Shown: positions 24,492 through 35,039 of the stretch, one piece after another | Numbering within the stretch: the stretch's first letter is position 1 | How the letters are laid out: every line of letters begins with the position of its first letter | Source: Celoporthe dispersa | Lineage: Eukaryota; Ascomycota; Sordariomycetes; Diaporthales; Cryphonectriaceae | Length of the DNA stretch: 64,000 bases | Assembly: GCA_016584495.1 (NCBI GenBank) | Contig: WAID01000009.1 | Location: forward strand, 4,278,001-4,342,000 | Reading direction: 5' to 3' | Position numbers and translations under genes: made by a program | The notes under the pieces: model-generated | What the model was told of the DNA's origin: nothing | The model's database searches: none | What the model saw: only the letters and a program-made list of their open reading frames with translations

Positions 24492-25008
24492 TTTAACGTC
24501 CTTGACAAGAGAGAAAAAGGCGAAAAGGGAAACCAAGCAAGCAGAACTGGCCTCAGGAAGGACAGAGTCTATATTTGGAGAATGTTCGCTCTCGCAGACA
24601 AAACATAAGATGGCAGGCAAGCTTCCTCTTTGACGCGACTTGGAAACTCTTGGGAGACGCGAATCGGGGGCAGCGAGGCCCCCTGTAACTTGTGGCTTGC
24701 CATTGGCTGGTGAGCTCTGTGGCTAGGGCATCCCGGGTCTACTGGGGGAAGGCAATATGACGTTGCTATGATACAAGTCCCCCCCCCCCCAGTTCCCCCC
24801 AGCATGCAGGTGGGGGAGGCCTTTAGCGTCTAATGGGAGCTATTTGTTTGGAGAGAGCTCTAAACTGCCTCCCGACCGTCCGAATAGGGTTGACATCACT
24901 CTTGGTAATCAACTTTTGTCCCCTCCAGGCTCGACATCTTGAAGACCACTGAGTATACCTCAACCTGTTCAATTGATCTTGGTTGTTATCCAGAGAATCC
25001 TCGCTAGG
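24492..25008. promoter_or_regulatory. Bidirectional promoter region between PSF3 and Mn-SOD
   Basis: A 517-bp head-to-head space that must hold both promoters. It contains a 12-C run near 24779-24790. Individual elements cannot be assigned from sequence alone. Confidence 0.5.
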
Positions 25009-25997
25009 ATGTCGTCTACCCTCCTGCGATCTACTCCCGCCCTTCGTGGTGCCCTGCGCGCCGGGGCTTCGCGGCCTACCGTGGGCATGACCACGGCCAG
25101 CACCAGTTTGTCCGTGGCAAGGCTACCCTTCCGGATCTCTCCTGTAGGTGATGACGACGTCCAGTTCCTGCTCCCATGGCGTGGCGGCTTGGCTTGACTC
25201 GGGATAGAGTGTGGCCAGCACCTCGAGACCACCTACCTATCGGCCTGCTCGTCCTCTTCTACGGCAATAGTAATAATGCATTAAAACCGCTAACTGACAC
25301 GGCTCCTCCTACGCAGATGATTACGGCGCCCTCGAGCCTCACATCTCGGGCCAGATCATGGAGCTCCACCACTCCAAGCACCACCAGACCTACGTGAACG
25401 GCCTCAACAGTGCACTCGAGACCATCGGCGACGCGGAGGCCAAGGGTGACTTCACCAAGGCCGCGAGCGTTGCGCCGCTCCTCAACTTTCACGGCGGTGG
25501 CCACCTGAACCACAGCCTGTTCTGGGAGAACCTGGCACCTGCGAACAAGGACGGCGGCGGCGAGCCCGAGGGAGAGCTGAAGGTAACATCTTGACAGCCA
25601 CCCGCGCATGGAAAATGGGAGGGAGAACCCTCGGTGCCCAACACCCCGGGCCCACGACGACCGCTGGCTGACTTTGTCTCTTTTGCACACCCGCAGAAAG
25701 CCATCGACCGTGACTTCGGCTCCTTCTCCACGTTCCAGAAGCAGACAAACGCCGCCCTTGCTGGGATCCAGGGCAGCGGATGGGCGTGGCTGGCCAAGGA
25801 CAAGGAGAGCGGCACTCTATCCCTCGTCACCCGCGCCAACCAAGACCCTGTCTCCGGCAGCTTGATCCCCCCTGATGGGCATCGACGCCTGGGAGCACGC
25901 ATACTATCTGCAGTACCAGAACCGAAAGGCCGAATACTTTAGCGCCATCTGGAATGTCATCAACTGGAAGAGTGTTGCCAAACGGTTCCAGGCATAA
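25009..25997 (+). CDS. Mitochondrial manganese superoxide dismutase, with two apparent frameshifts
   Basis: Converts superoxide to H2O2 and O2 in the matrix. Exons 25009-25143, 25317-25582 and 25697-25997; introns 25144-25316 and 25583-25696. Exon 1 begins with an Arg/Ser-rich presequence in one frame but ends in another frame reading GQHQFVRGKATLPDLS, which is the one that splices to YDYGALEP; one base appears missing between about 25063 and 25100. In exon 3 a run of six C (25867-25872) shifts LIP out of frame with MGIDAWEHAYYLQYQ; one C fewer restores it. The total exon length is divisible by three because the two shifts cancel. Metal ligands are present: His in MELHHSKHH, His in HLNHSLFW, Asp and His in DAWEHAYY. 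233 aa once both shifts are allowed for. Confidence 0.9.
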
Positions 25998-26558
25998 TGG
26001 GAGGAGAGTAGATGAGTCGGGTCGAGTCGTCCAAGCGCAGCCTCTTTTAGGCCGGATCGGTGAGATGGAGACGAGGCCCGGGTGGTGTTAATTAGCGAGC
26101 AGATCTTACAGACGAGGTCCTGTACAACAATCAGATACCGTGCCACAGAATAACCGGCTGTTCGAAGGTTTTCACTCGGTGCCCTTTGTACTAGAGAGGC
26201 TGCGACCACGGACTGGCGGCACAAGATGATGACACAGATGCTAATTTTCTTTTTGCACGCAGGAGACGATGACTTAGAGATAACATAGAGCATTGCCAAA
26301 AACGTCACAACTATCAATAGAGTTGACCTGGCTTCAGAACGATGCGAATGGGCAGTGCCTAGTGGCCGCCTAGCCTCGTCTAAGCTACACGATCCGGCGT
26401 GTCTAGTCATTGGCACAGGACATATAAACGCACATTTTCCCCCACATCGACACTGTTTCTCTAGTTCATTATTCGCCCTCAGATTTGGCTCTCTATCCTA
26501 CGATTTATTACTTGGCTCGAGGATTTGCTGTCCACCTCCCTCATCCTCAAATCCCAAG
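25998..26558. other. Intergenic region
   Basis: 3' end of the SOD gene and promoter of the next secreted-protein gene, including TATAAA at 26423-26428, 131 nt before its ATG. No other gene seen. Confidence 0.5.
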
Positions 26559-27161
26559 ATGCACACTTTCACGGCGGCTTTGGCCATCCTCGCTGCTCTG
26601 GGCTCCGTTGCCAGTGCCAACGGCGATTTCACCACCATCCCCAGGAGCGCAGCCGTACCAACGGATGCCCTCAACAACAACACCACCACCAGAGACCCAG
26701 ATGTCGGAGAATACTGCAACCGCATGTCCCAATGCGTGTGGCTCGCCGATGACTCCGATCCCCCTCTCGGCGAGTTGGCGACAGGGCTAGAAGACCCTAT
26801 CGTATTCGACGTACGGGTGTCTCTTCTCATCTCCTGATCCCACCACCTCCAGTCGTACGGATCAAGCCTTTGTGGTCAAATACTAACAGGACTCACTCAT
26901 TCCTAGCAATGCATGGAGACATGTCACCAGACGTGGCCCTGGCCTAGCGACACCCAAAAGTGCTGCGACTTCTGTGACAATTTCTTGTCCTGCTGCGGGG
27001 ATCCCCGCGACCCCCTGCCTCACGCGTGCCAGAGTGACACTTACCAGCTCCCCTCGGAGTTCTCAGTGTCAGCCCCCAGCGCCGCCCCCGACACCATCCC
27101 AGGCCCTCCACGCAAGTCCCAGGAGGAGGGGGAAAGACTGCCTCATGGGCGAGTTCGTTGA
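26559..27161 (+). CDS. Cysteine-rich secreted protein
   Basis: Two exons, 26559-26810 and 26907-27161, 168 aa. The intron (GTACGG...CCTAG) contains a perfect TACTAAC branch site at 26880-26886. A signal peptide of about 20 residues (Ala/Leu core, ending near VASANGDF) is followed by a Thr/Asn-rich segment and a cysteine-rich middle: EYC and SQC in exon 1, then QCMETC, KCCDFC, SCCGD and HAC in exon 2, ten cysteines in all. The tail is Pro/Ser-rich and ends with basic residues. I do not recognise the family. Secreted and disulfide-rich, so an apoplastic or effector-like role is possible but unproven. The extreme C-terminus may differ if a further intron exists. Confidence 0.72.
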
Positions 27162-28694
27162 GGCGTGGGAGGGCATGGGTCAAGGGTGGCGGCTATCGGT
27201 GGCTGGGCGAGAGTAACGCCAAGTAAGATGAAGGGTGGTGGATGAGGAGAGGAATGCTGGGGAGGGTGCCTGGCGGTGAGGTGCTTACCAGGGAATACGC
27301 GGACGAGCAGCGTCGTATGGACGGGGAGAGGCTGTAGACAGATTAGAAATAGGGCGCGGCACCCGATGGGGGCGAGCTGGTCTCCAGATCAGCTGTACAG
27401 TGTGACATTTGCTGTTGTGCTGGATGGGGCGGGAGCAACCTGTTGAGTACTTTGCACAGTAACGTCTAATGAAGTAAAGTTACCAGAGTAGGCATGTTTT
27501 TTTCACGTCGGCATATTCTTACAGTTTGGCCCTCACGCTGAACTTCAAGATATGGTAGCAGTTGGGGGCTGTGTCAGCTGAGGAGCCTCTTCACCATTGA
27601 GAGAGAATGAGCCAAAGACAAACCAAACATCAGGCAGAGAAAGACTAGCCAACACTCACTCCCGACTGCGCCGTCGCTAGATCGAAGGACAAGGAAAAGC
27701 GGACGCCCGACCGCCGGAGTTACCGCCAACATTCTGATGAAATGGGCAGAGCTGACGGGCAAGGCTAGGATTCCCTATGAGAGGATGGACAAGTCCAAGC
27801 TTCTGGCCCCCTGGTCAGGATTCTTGCCAACAGCATGTTGGTTGGTCTGTGATTGCCATTTTGCTGTTTCGTCATTTCTCGAATGTCCGGACCCCAAACT
27901 TTTTCATTCATGTTTGTGCCGTCTCGATGATTCCATCTATTTGGAGATGTGTTAACACATAGTTCTTTCTCTTGCAACGCCATGGAGTATGAGAGAATTT
28001 ATATAAAACTTGGACCGTCTAGTCATTTCCTACATCTGCGTTTTTCTAGAGTCTTGCAATTCAGATGGCCTTGTGCTCATACCTCCATGCGTTCAATTTT
28101 AGCTCTTCCACCTTGTCATTCCAAGATCTACTTACCTCTCTTCAGTTTCCAGTATAAGCATCGAAAGAAAACGCAAAGCGCACACCCAACAGAATCCCAG
28201 TCACATAACTACTCATGATTTCCTAAGGGGCTAAAAACCGAACAAAAAAACAGCCGCAACCTCAACAGAGTTCTCTTAAATTGACAGCTGTGCAAGTCCC
28301 CAGGATCTTTCATGCTGTTGGTGCTGCCTCCAGGGTCTGCAACTCGGTTTGATGTAAGGGGGTGCGCTAAGGAATTGAAGGATGGCAAGGCGAGGTGGAA
28401 AAGGATCACCAACGAACAACCAAGCTCGAATTAACCTCGAATTCCCCCTTAACAATTGACAAGGCTGATTTGAACCTCATTGGCTCCTGACTGCCTGCGC
28501 TCTGCGGCGAGGCTAATAATACTAATAATATCCCCATTGATCGAGGTGAGGCCGTGCATGAAACAGGGTACGCAATCCAGGTACGCAATCCACAACGGAA
28601 AATGGGAGAAACTACTTTAACAGCGGGCTTCCACAGGAATTCTCGAGATGAAACATGATCATCCCTTGTTACAACAACAACATAGAGCCTCATA
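27162..28694. other. Intergenic region, no supported gene
   Basis: Frames at 27737-28218 are motif-free and overlap on both strands. The segment close to 28694 would contain the promoter of the next gene. Confidence 0.5.
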
Positions 28695-29696
28695 ATGTCT
28701 CGTGCCAGCGCAATATTATCAGCCATCTTTGGGCTCGCTGCCGCCGAGACGGCTGTCGTCCCAGCCGCACCCGTTGCAGGCACCATCTCCGGCGCCGTCA
28801 ATGTCACCTCTGATAATGCGCCCTCGGGCCAGCAGTACGACCGTGACGCAGGCTGGCTGGGCACGATCGGGTCGAGGGTGTTTGTCATGAACTTCGACAC
28901 AAGCCTCTGCGACACAGACGAGACGACCAACTGCACCTTCATCGGGACCAACTCGTTCGCCGACGCGACCTCCGTGGCCGCCGTGGTCTCTGACCCCCCG
29001 GAGGCGGTCAACCTGTGCAACACCGACGACCAGCTTGGGTGGGTCACCAATGTGTGGGGCGTCAACGATACCCACGGGATCGGCTTCTTCCTCAATATCA
29101 CGCATAATTACACCAGCGGCGAGGAGATCAACCAGGGCAGCTCTCCCGTCATCTTTGACGTGACCGAGGACACGCCCGTGTGCACTCGGATCAACGATGC
29201 TGTCGACTTCTGGACCGCAGACGCCAACCATGCCACCTACGGAAACGGGGGCTCCCTCACCGCCCTCGATGGTTATATTTATATCTACGCCAACCAGGAC
29301 GACGTCATGTACCTCGCGCGTGCTCCCTTTAACGTCGATGACGTCTCAGACCTGTCGTCTTACACGTATTGGAACGGCGACGACTTTGTGGCGGACGAGT
29401 CCCAGGCTGTGGGCATTATGGACGTCCTGGGCGGATCCATCTTCTACAGCAGCTACCTCGAGAAATATGTCTGGCTCTCCGAGGGTATCGGCTATTCTGG
29501 AATCTATGCCTATGTCGCGGACCTGCCACAGGGGCCGTTCAGCAGTGGTACTCTGTTGTTCACTGATTCCGCCCGGGGAGGCACCTATGCGCCATTTGCC
29601 ATGACAAACTACGACTCGACAGGCAAGACTGTCAAGATTGTGTACTCTGTGGTTGATAACCTGTCGCAACGGGTGAGGACAGTGACGTGGAGTTGA
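28695..29696 (+). CDS. Secreted beta-propeller-like protein (DUF4185/GH43-like appearance)
   Basis: Intronless, 333 aa, with a signal peptide of about 17 residues (cleavage near AAAETAV). The body is a series of short Trp/Tyr/Asp-rich beta motifs: YDRDAGWLGTIGSRVFVMNFDT, DQLGWVTNVWGVND, HATYGNGGSLTALDGYIYIY, MYLARAPF, YTYWNGDDFV, GSIFYSSYLEKYVWLSEG and GTYAPFAMTNYD. This pattern of repeated blades with D-x-G/W starts matches uncharacterised DUF4185-type and GH43-type five-bladed propellers. Several N-glycosylation sites. A carbohydrate-related extracellular role is likely from the fold, but no catalytic triad can be assigned. Confidence 0.8.
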   Translation: MSRASAILSAIFGLAAAETAVVPAAPVAGTISGAVNVTSDNAPSGQQYDRDAGWLGTIGSRVFVMNFDTSLCDTDETTNCTFIGTNSFADATSVAAVVSDPPEAVNLCNTDDQLGWVTNVWGVNDTHGIGFFLNITHNYTSGEEINQGSSPVIFDVTEDTPVCTRINDAVDFWTADANHATYGNGGSLTALDGYIYIYANQDDVMYLARAPFNVDDVSDLSSYTYWNGDDFVADESQAVGIMDVLGGSIFYSSYLEKYVWLSEGIGYSGIYAYVADLPQGPFSSGTLLFTDSARGGTYAPFAMTNYDSTGKTVKIVYSVVDNLSQRVRTVTWS

Positions 29697-30045
29697 TCAA
29701 AGGTTAGAAGTTCAAGCGTTGTTCGGAGATAGACTAGTCACATGACTGTGTATTGGATGCTTGTTTCTGGGCATTTGTATAGACTCTACGCCCTATTCTC
29801 TGTAGATATAGAATTTTGTAGAATAGTGGCAACTTAGATTCATCTGTCATATTTCGTGTCGGTTCTGGGGCGTTCTTGCCAGCATCACAACATGTCAATA
29901 TCATTACTCGCACACATCATCTCAGTCCGAACACACAAAAGAAGATGTTGACAATCATGCATATAAGAAATGATATTCTTGCACATTCACACTTACAATT
30001 CCACATAAAAAGATACCGTCCTCGAGAGATAGCTGTAGGTCATGC

Positions 30046-31946
30046 TTACAGGCGCTCCTTCGAGACACTGAGCCTCTCAAGCTCTGTATGCGCCTTGACG
30101 GCGCGTCGTACTGCAAGGTCCAACATGATCTCTTCACTGCCACCGGGGACTGTGAGAGCTTTCACGTCGCGCCAAATCCTCTCTACTCGCTCTCCACGAC
30201 CGCCCCGCGTCAAGCCAATTCCGCCCATGATCTGAATGGCATCTCCTGCCACGTGCTGCAACACTATGCCGGCATGAGCCTTGATCTGTGCCGTCGTGCC
30301 GGCCAAAAGGAATTCGGCCTCGGCGGGAGACAGGGTATGGAGTTGATAAATCAAGCTCTGTCAAACAATTTTCAGCCGGATGAATTTCGAAGCCTCAATA
30401 TCGGATATCAAGAGGAACTAGGGCAATAGAACGAAAGAAGAAGAAAAAAAGGGACGAGAAGGACATCAGCAAGACTTACTTCTAGCCATGACTGCAGGGC
30501 CTCGACTTCTCTGCTCATGTTCGCAAACTTGTATCGAATAACAGCTGATACCAGGGATCAGCTAGAAGCAGTATTACTCTGTTCTTAAGGCACGTACCAT
30601 GTTCTACCAATACTTTCCCAAACGTCTGTCTCGATAGAGCGTACCTAAGTTGGTGAGTTGTTAACAAACAAGTATTCCGAAATGGGATGAATCGGACTGA
30701 CTGAATTGAGTCCTCAAGGCACACTCTTGAGCAGCGAAGAGCCTGCATACTGATGAACAACCGCTCATGGTTGAAGTTGGAAACCACGTATTTAAAGCCC
30801 TTGCCTCGCTCTCCTACGACCATCTCAAGCGGGACCTTGACGTCGTCAAAGTCAACAAAGGCTGTTCCGGCTGTTGTTGAACCGGAGACGGTAATATGCC
30901 GAGTGGTCAGGCCTTCCTGTCGCGGAACTACAAGAAGCGTGAAATTCCCGTCTGACTCTTTCACCAGCGTGAGGGAAGTAGTCAGCGTATGTACCAGACG
31001 ATATCCACTGCATCACGCTATTAGCCCTCCTATTCGGTTCTGTACTATATATTATGAATAAACTCATTGTACTGGGTGTGGTACCTTTTTCTGTCCATTG
31101 ATGATGAAGTGCCGACCATCTGCTGTGATTTCAGCCTCTGTCTGTAGGCCCGCAACATCTGAGCCAGCATCGGGCTCGGTGATGGCCAAAGCTATTCGAG
31201 ACTTGCCGCGAAGCACATCCGGAATTACTCTTTGCGAAATAATTAGCTCGGCCTTGAGCCTTTCTGTGGGTAGAAGATCACCATGGCTCACCGCTGCCGT
31301 AATTGTTCGCTTCCAAAGCGCTGGATGGCCGGGATAGCCAGTGTCTAATCAGCAGGCAGTTGTCAGTTCTACAGCGCTGGTGGAGAAGAGATGAGGCCGA
31401 CAACTCACAAGTCCGCCGACCAATCCAATCTCAACGCTGCCAAAAGTATTCAGTCATGAGGGCACTCCCTTTTTCATATTCGAGAAGGCACGGTACAAAC
31501 CCAACGCCGCCCACACGACCAAACTCATCGTGAAGGATGAAATCATGAAAACCATCCCATTCCTCTGGAATCACGCCCCCAATGATTGGGTAACTTCCCC
31601 TCCAGTCTTCAGGAATCTTCGATCCAGCCCCCATTGGCATAAGGATCCCGTCCTCCGCTGCCTGGTGCCACAGCTCAGCGGGCAGACTGGCGGCCTGCTC
31701 CCAGTCCTGTACAAAAGGGATGAGATTCTGCGTCATTGTCTGTCAGCTGCACGCACCGCTTCGAGAAATCCATCATCGTGCTGGTTTGCGTACTGTCTCG
31801 ACCCATTTTCGCATCGCATCTCGGAGTCGGCGGTGGCTGTCGCGGTAGTATGGGCTGGGACAACCCCTCGCCCATGGGGCTTCAGCATATGGCAAGGTCG
31901 AGCCGTAAAGCCACTTTGTTCTTGTTTCGCTCGACAGGATCGACAT
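30046..31946 (-). CDS. Acyl-CoA dehydrogenase, nine exons, one apparent frameshift
   Basis: FAD-dependent alpha,beta-dehydrogenation of an acyl-CoA. Exons (high to low): 31794-31946, 31501-31739, 31409-31436, 31292-31344, 31085-31229, 30702-31007, 30598-30644, 30480-30544, 30046-30357. Family landmarks: LAIPAIQRFGSEQLRQRVIP, IALAITEPDAGSDVAGL, HFIINGQKKWISSGTYADYF, FNHERLFISMQALR, YALSRQTFGKVLVEHAVIRYK and the C-terminal IMGGIGLTRGGRGERVERIW. Splice sites were chosen because each joins these blocks in frame; exon 3 is only 28 nt. In exon 6 the frame of DYF does not continue into LTLVKESDG unless one base of the CCC (GGG on plus, 30973-30975) is dropped; total exon length is 3n+1, in agreement. 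448 aa after allowance. The C-terminal tripeptide ERL is not a canonical peroxisomal signal. Confidence 0.9.
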
Positions 31947-33248
31947 TGTAAACGAGGGTTATAATGGCTCTGTCAACTTCTTTTATTATCGTTGGGTTGA
32001 GCCGCAGGTTTTACAAAGGCTTTCTCGCTTTGATTTGCGGGACTGGTCACGACTTATCCATAAATTAATATCGAAGCCAGACCTCGGCTGTAGTGAACAC
32101 CGATGGCCCGATGGGTGCCGTAAATCCCAAGGGCGGATGCAGAGCGTTGTATCTGAAGCATGCATTAGGGCCTGCCGTTTTTTCTCATAGGCATGCCTTG
32201 CTCCGGCCGGGGACTTTGAGGTCAACTCCGGCCTCATGTTGTATTCCCGTCGAAGCCAAGAAACTGGCTGAACCCCATTTCCCCCTTCCCATTTTGTAAA
32301 AAAAAAAAAAAAAAATTAAAAATAAAACGTGGAAATATAAGAGGGAAAGTGAGTGAAATAAAAGATGAATGAGACGGAAGTGTACTGAAGGAATCAGCAT
32401 CGAGGCTATCTTACCTTGACCGTCTTGGTAGAACTAACGTTGTGTTTTGCACTGCTAGTGGCACGGCAAAAACCATGCCTTCACCTCCAACACTATACAT
32501 TTATTTACTTTTTCCTATTTTACTGGCCTCTCGTAGAGCCTGCTTTCCTGCCTTGCCTAGCCACATGGGAACGCCTTACGAGGACGAAGTTCCCGCAGCC
32601 ATGTCGAGTGCAGAGCTACCAGCTTGCACGCGAGCCTAGATGCATCATAAAAGTCAGCAGTAGAGACTTGTACCCTGACATCTGCCCTGGGCCTTGTCAC
32701 CCGCAGGGTCCATCGCCGGTAAGCGAATGCAACCTTATGCCGCAGGCCCGCAACAAGGTCTACCATCGTAAAGCATTTTGTCGATTGCTGATGTTGAGTG
32801 GACCAGTACCTCTACCCACCGTCAATAAACTGTCAACGTCGCAACACCCAATGTCGTACTAAGACATAACGAAGAGATCTGAATATCTTGTTTCCTTTCA
32901 CATGGTTTCTGTCACTAACTTGTGACGGCCATACTTATTACATTCTGGATCGGATGGACCTAGCCGAGAAGGATCTAAGCATACAGAGCGTGCAGGTGAG
33001 GCTCTGGCTACTGATAAGCCGCAAGAATCGCTCCATTCAACAGTAAGCCCGGCATGTTATTCATCCCGTCTTTGTTGCTTACCTCGAGGCGTTATCCACC
33101 ATGCATCGTAAATGCAGCCAGAGCCTACAAAGTCATCAACAAGGGACACTACTCTCTCGAGTTTGCAAACTAGAGGGCAGGCGATCTAGCTTCAGACGAC
33201 CATTAAGGTGACAGCGCAATCACTGCCGACTGGGCGTGGTTCGTCGCC
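31947..33248. other. Intergenic region
   Basis: Divergent upstream space of the acyl-CoA dehydrogenase and the poly-Asp protein. A 17-A run lies near 32299-32315. Frames at 32416-32862 have no recognisable features. Confidence 0.5.
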
Positions 33249-35039
33249 ATGCCTACCACGATGCTTCGGGCTTCGGCAGCGGCCATCTGGGTGGCCGGGA
33301 TGGCGGCGTCTTCATCGTCCTCCCCAAGCCGAGATCATCTACCGAGCATTCATGTCGTCGAAGACCACGCCTTTTCCCTCTTCAACTCTATCCATTCAGC
33401 TCTGCGACAGTGGGGCTCTTCTATACACCACAATGGCGTCTCGTTTTATCTGGCACAGGCGCCGCAGGGCAGCGTCTTCTATCATGGCGGACACAGCCCA
33501 GAACGGCCGTGGAGCTATGAATGGCTTGCCTTCGAATTCGAGCATGCAGCTATCTTTGCCACATCATGGGAGCCCCTGGATGACCCCTATTCCCTATCTA
33601 CAGCTAGATTCAGCGACAAGGCCTTGTTCTGGCACCACACCTCTCATCATACGCCGTCAAAACCTGTGACTCATGAAGGGCATCTCGACCTTGAGTCTTC
33701 GCAAAGACCGCTCCACGCAACAGAAAGAAGTATTAGTACAGACGCAATAAGCGGCGATGATGATGATGACGACGACGATGACGACGATGACGATGAAAAG
33801 AAGCCTGAACCCCATTTTCCGGTTTTTGATAAGTATATTCGCGGCTATTATCAAATCTACCGTGCCTACCGTCCTCTCAACCTGCTCTACATCGACGGCG
33901 AGAGCGCTGCAAAATGCACGCTGGGGCCCATGGACAGTCAGGATCTGATCCTGCTAGGCTGGGACAAGCTCAAGTTCGACCCAGAAAGGAGCCCCTTCAA
34001 GGAGAGGGAGCGCGCAGAAGGCATGTGCTCCCTAGCCAAGGAGTGGGCATTTAACGCAGAAGGCAAGATTGACGGCTTCATTCGTATGGAAGCGGGCTTC
34101 GAGATCATTTACTGCGACTTTTCCCCCGCGGGCGGGCTGGATCAGGTGTCTGTGCAAGCGGCCCCTTTCAGTAACGAAACCGGCATCAACGAAGAGACGG
34201 AGGACTGGAGACGGGCACGAAAAACTGTCCAGACAGAATCGGAGTGGTTGCGTGCCTCTGCGGCCCGTTTTCAGGGCCACCCAGTGGGTCGTCTCGACAT
34301 CGACTGGAGCAGTATGGTTTCGGCCTTTGCCTATGACATGGACCTGTCCAATCCGGATCCAGAAAGACCAGATTTACCCAGGCTGCTCAACGCCACCAGT
34401 GAAGACATCAACAATGTCCGTTCAAGGCTGAAGGAAGTGGTGCTCGAGCGCGGAGGGAGAACAGCGAACGAGAAGGGCGTGGTCAACTGGCAGAGTGTGA
34501 CGGACAAGATCGTGACACGCTTCGGCCAGCGCCTGTGGGTGATGAACAACACAGAGATGACCAGGGGCGATCTCATCGCCTCTATCGGCACCCTCATTGA
34601 CCCTTTCACCAGCTATCTCGACCACGAGCCGATGGCCGAGCTGCGCGCCTTCAACCGGTGTGCCCAGCATTACCTCGACGACGAACTTCTCCACAACGGT
34701 TCATGGACGCCCGAGGACGAGGTCATTGCGGTGGCCCTCACGACGGTGTCAAATAGGATCTGCGACTCGCTGTTCTCTGCTCGACACGTCCTCCGGTCCA
34801 ACGAGACCACGGGCGCGGAGTTTGGATCACCGCTGGAGGAGGCGCAGGCCATCATACGACAGCTCACCTCGGCACTCAACTGGAGCACCTGGAGGGAGTG
34901 TGGGTCTTGTGCGCAAGACGAGATCTGCTCGGTTCCCATGTTTCCCTTGGGTGCCAAGGAGGACTACTTTCATCCGAGGTGTAAAACCCCGTTGCAACTT
35001 CTGAAGAGCAGTGGATATTGGGAACTTGAAGGATTCTAG
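33249..35039 (+). CDS. Conserved-looking fungal protein of unknown function with poly-Asp tract
   Basis: A single exon of 596 aa. Domain-like blocks: FNSIHSALRQWGSSIHHNG, FYHGGHSPERPWSYEWLAFE and an EHAAIFA motif, then a 13-residue Asp run (about 170-182), LLYIDGESAAKC, MDSQDLILLG, EGKIDGFIRMEAGFEIIYCD, a VGRLDIDWSSMVSAFAYDMDL stretch, and a C-terminal Cys-rich TWRECGSCAQDEICSVP followed by YFHPRC. From memory this arrangement recurs in predicted secreted proteins of many ascomycetes that have no assigned activity. The first 25 residues are only a weak signal peptide. The start is the first ATG of the frame that precedes the conserved blocks. Confidence 0.85.
   Translation: MPTTMLRASAAAIWVAGMAASSSSSPSRDHLPSIHVVEDHAFSLFNSIHSALRQWGSSIHHNGVSFYLAQAPQGSVFYHGGHSPERPWSYEWLAFEFEHAAIFATSWEPLDDPYSLSTARFSDKALFWHHTSHHTPSKPVTHEGHLDLESSQRPLHATERSISTDAISGDDDDDDDDDDDDDEKKPEPHFPVFDKYIRGYYQIYRAYRPLNLLYIDGESAAKCTLGPMDSQDLILLGWDKLKFDPERSPFKERERAEGMCSLAKEWAFNAEGKIDGFIRMEAGFEIIYCDFSPAGGLDQVSVQAAPFSNETGINEETEDWRRARKTVQTESEWLRASAARFQGHPVGRLDIDWSSMVSAFAYDMDLSNPDPERPDLPRLLNATSEDINNVRSRLKEVVLERGGRTANEKGVVNWQSVTDKIVTRFGQRLWVMNNTEMTRGDLIASIGTLIDPFTSYLDHEPMAELRAFNRCAQHYLDDELLHNGSWTPEDEVIAVALTTVSNRICDSLFSARHVLRSNETTGAEFGSPLEEAQAIIRQLTSALNWSTWRECGSCAQDEICSVPMFPLGAKEDYFHPRCKTPLQLLKSSGYWELEGF
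33756..33794 (+). repeat. (GAY)13 trinucleotide tract coding for poly-Asp
   Basis: Thirteen consecutive GAT/GAC codons inside the 33249-35039 gene. Mixed third positions show it is not a fresh pure microsatellite; it lies in a linker between two conserved blocks, so length change would be tolerated. Confidence 0.9.

Noticed and set aside
25009..25143. A tiny intron explaining the frame change in SOD exon 1
   Set aside because: Candidate GT...AG pairs give introns of 20-26 nt or the wrong phase; a missing base is simpler.
28406..29101. 231-codon minus-strand frame
   Set aside because: Antisense shadow of the propeller-like gene, whose plus-strand frame has a signal peptide and repeated blades.
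30046..31946. Peroxisomal targeting of the acyl-CoA dehydrogenase
   Set aside because: The C-terminal ERL departs from the S/A/C-K/R/H-L/M consensus; location is left open.
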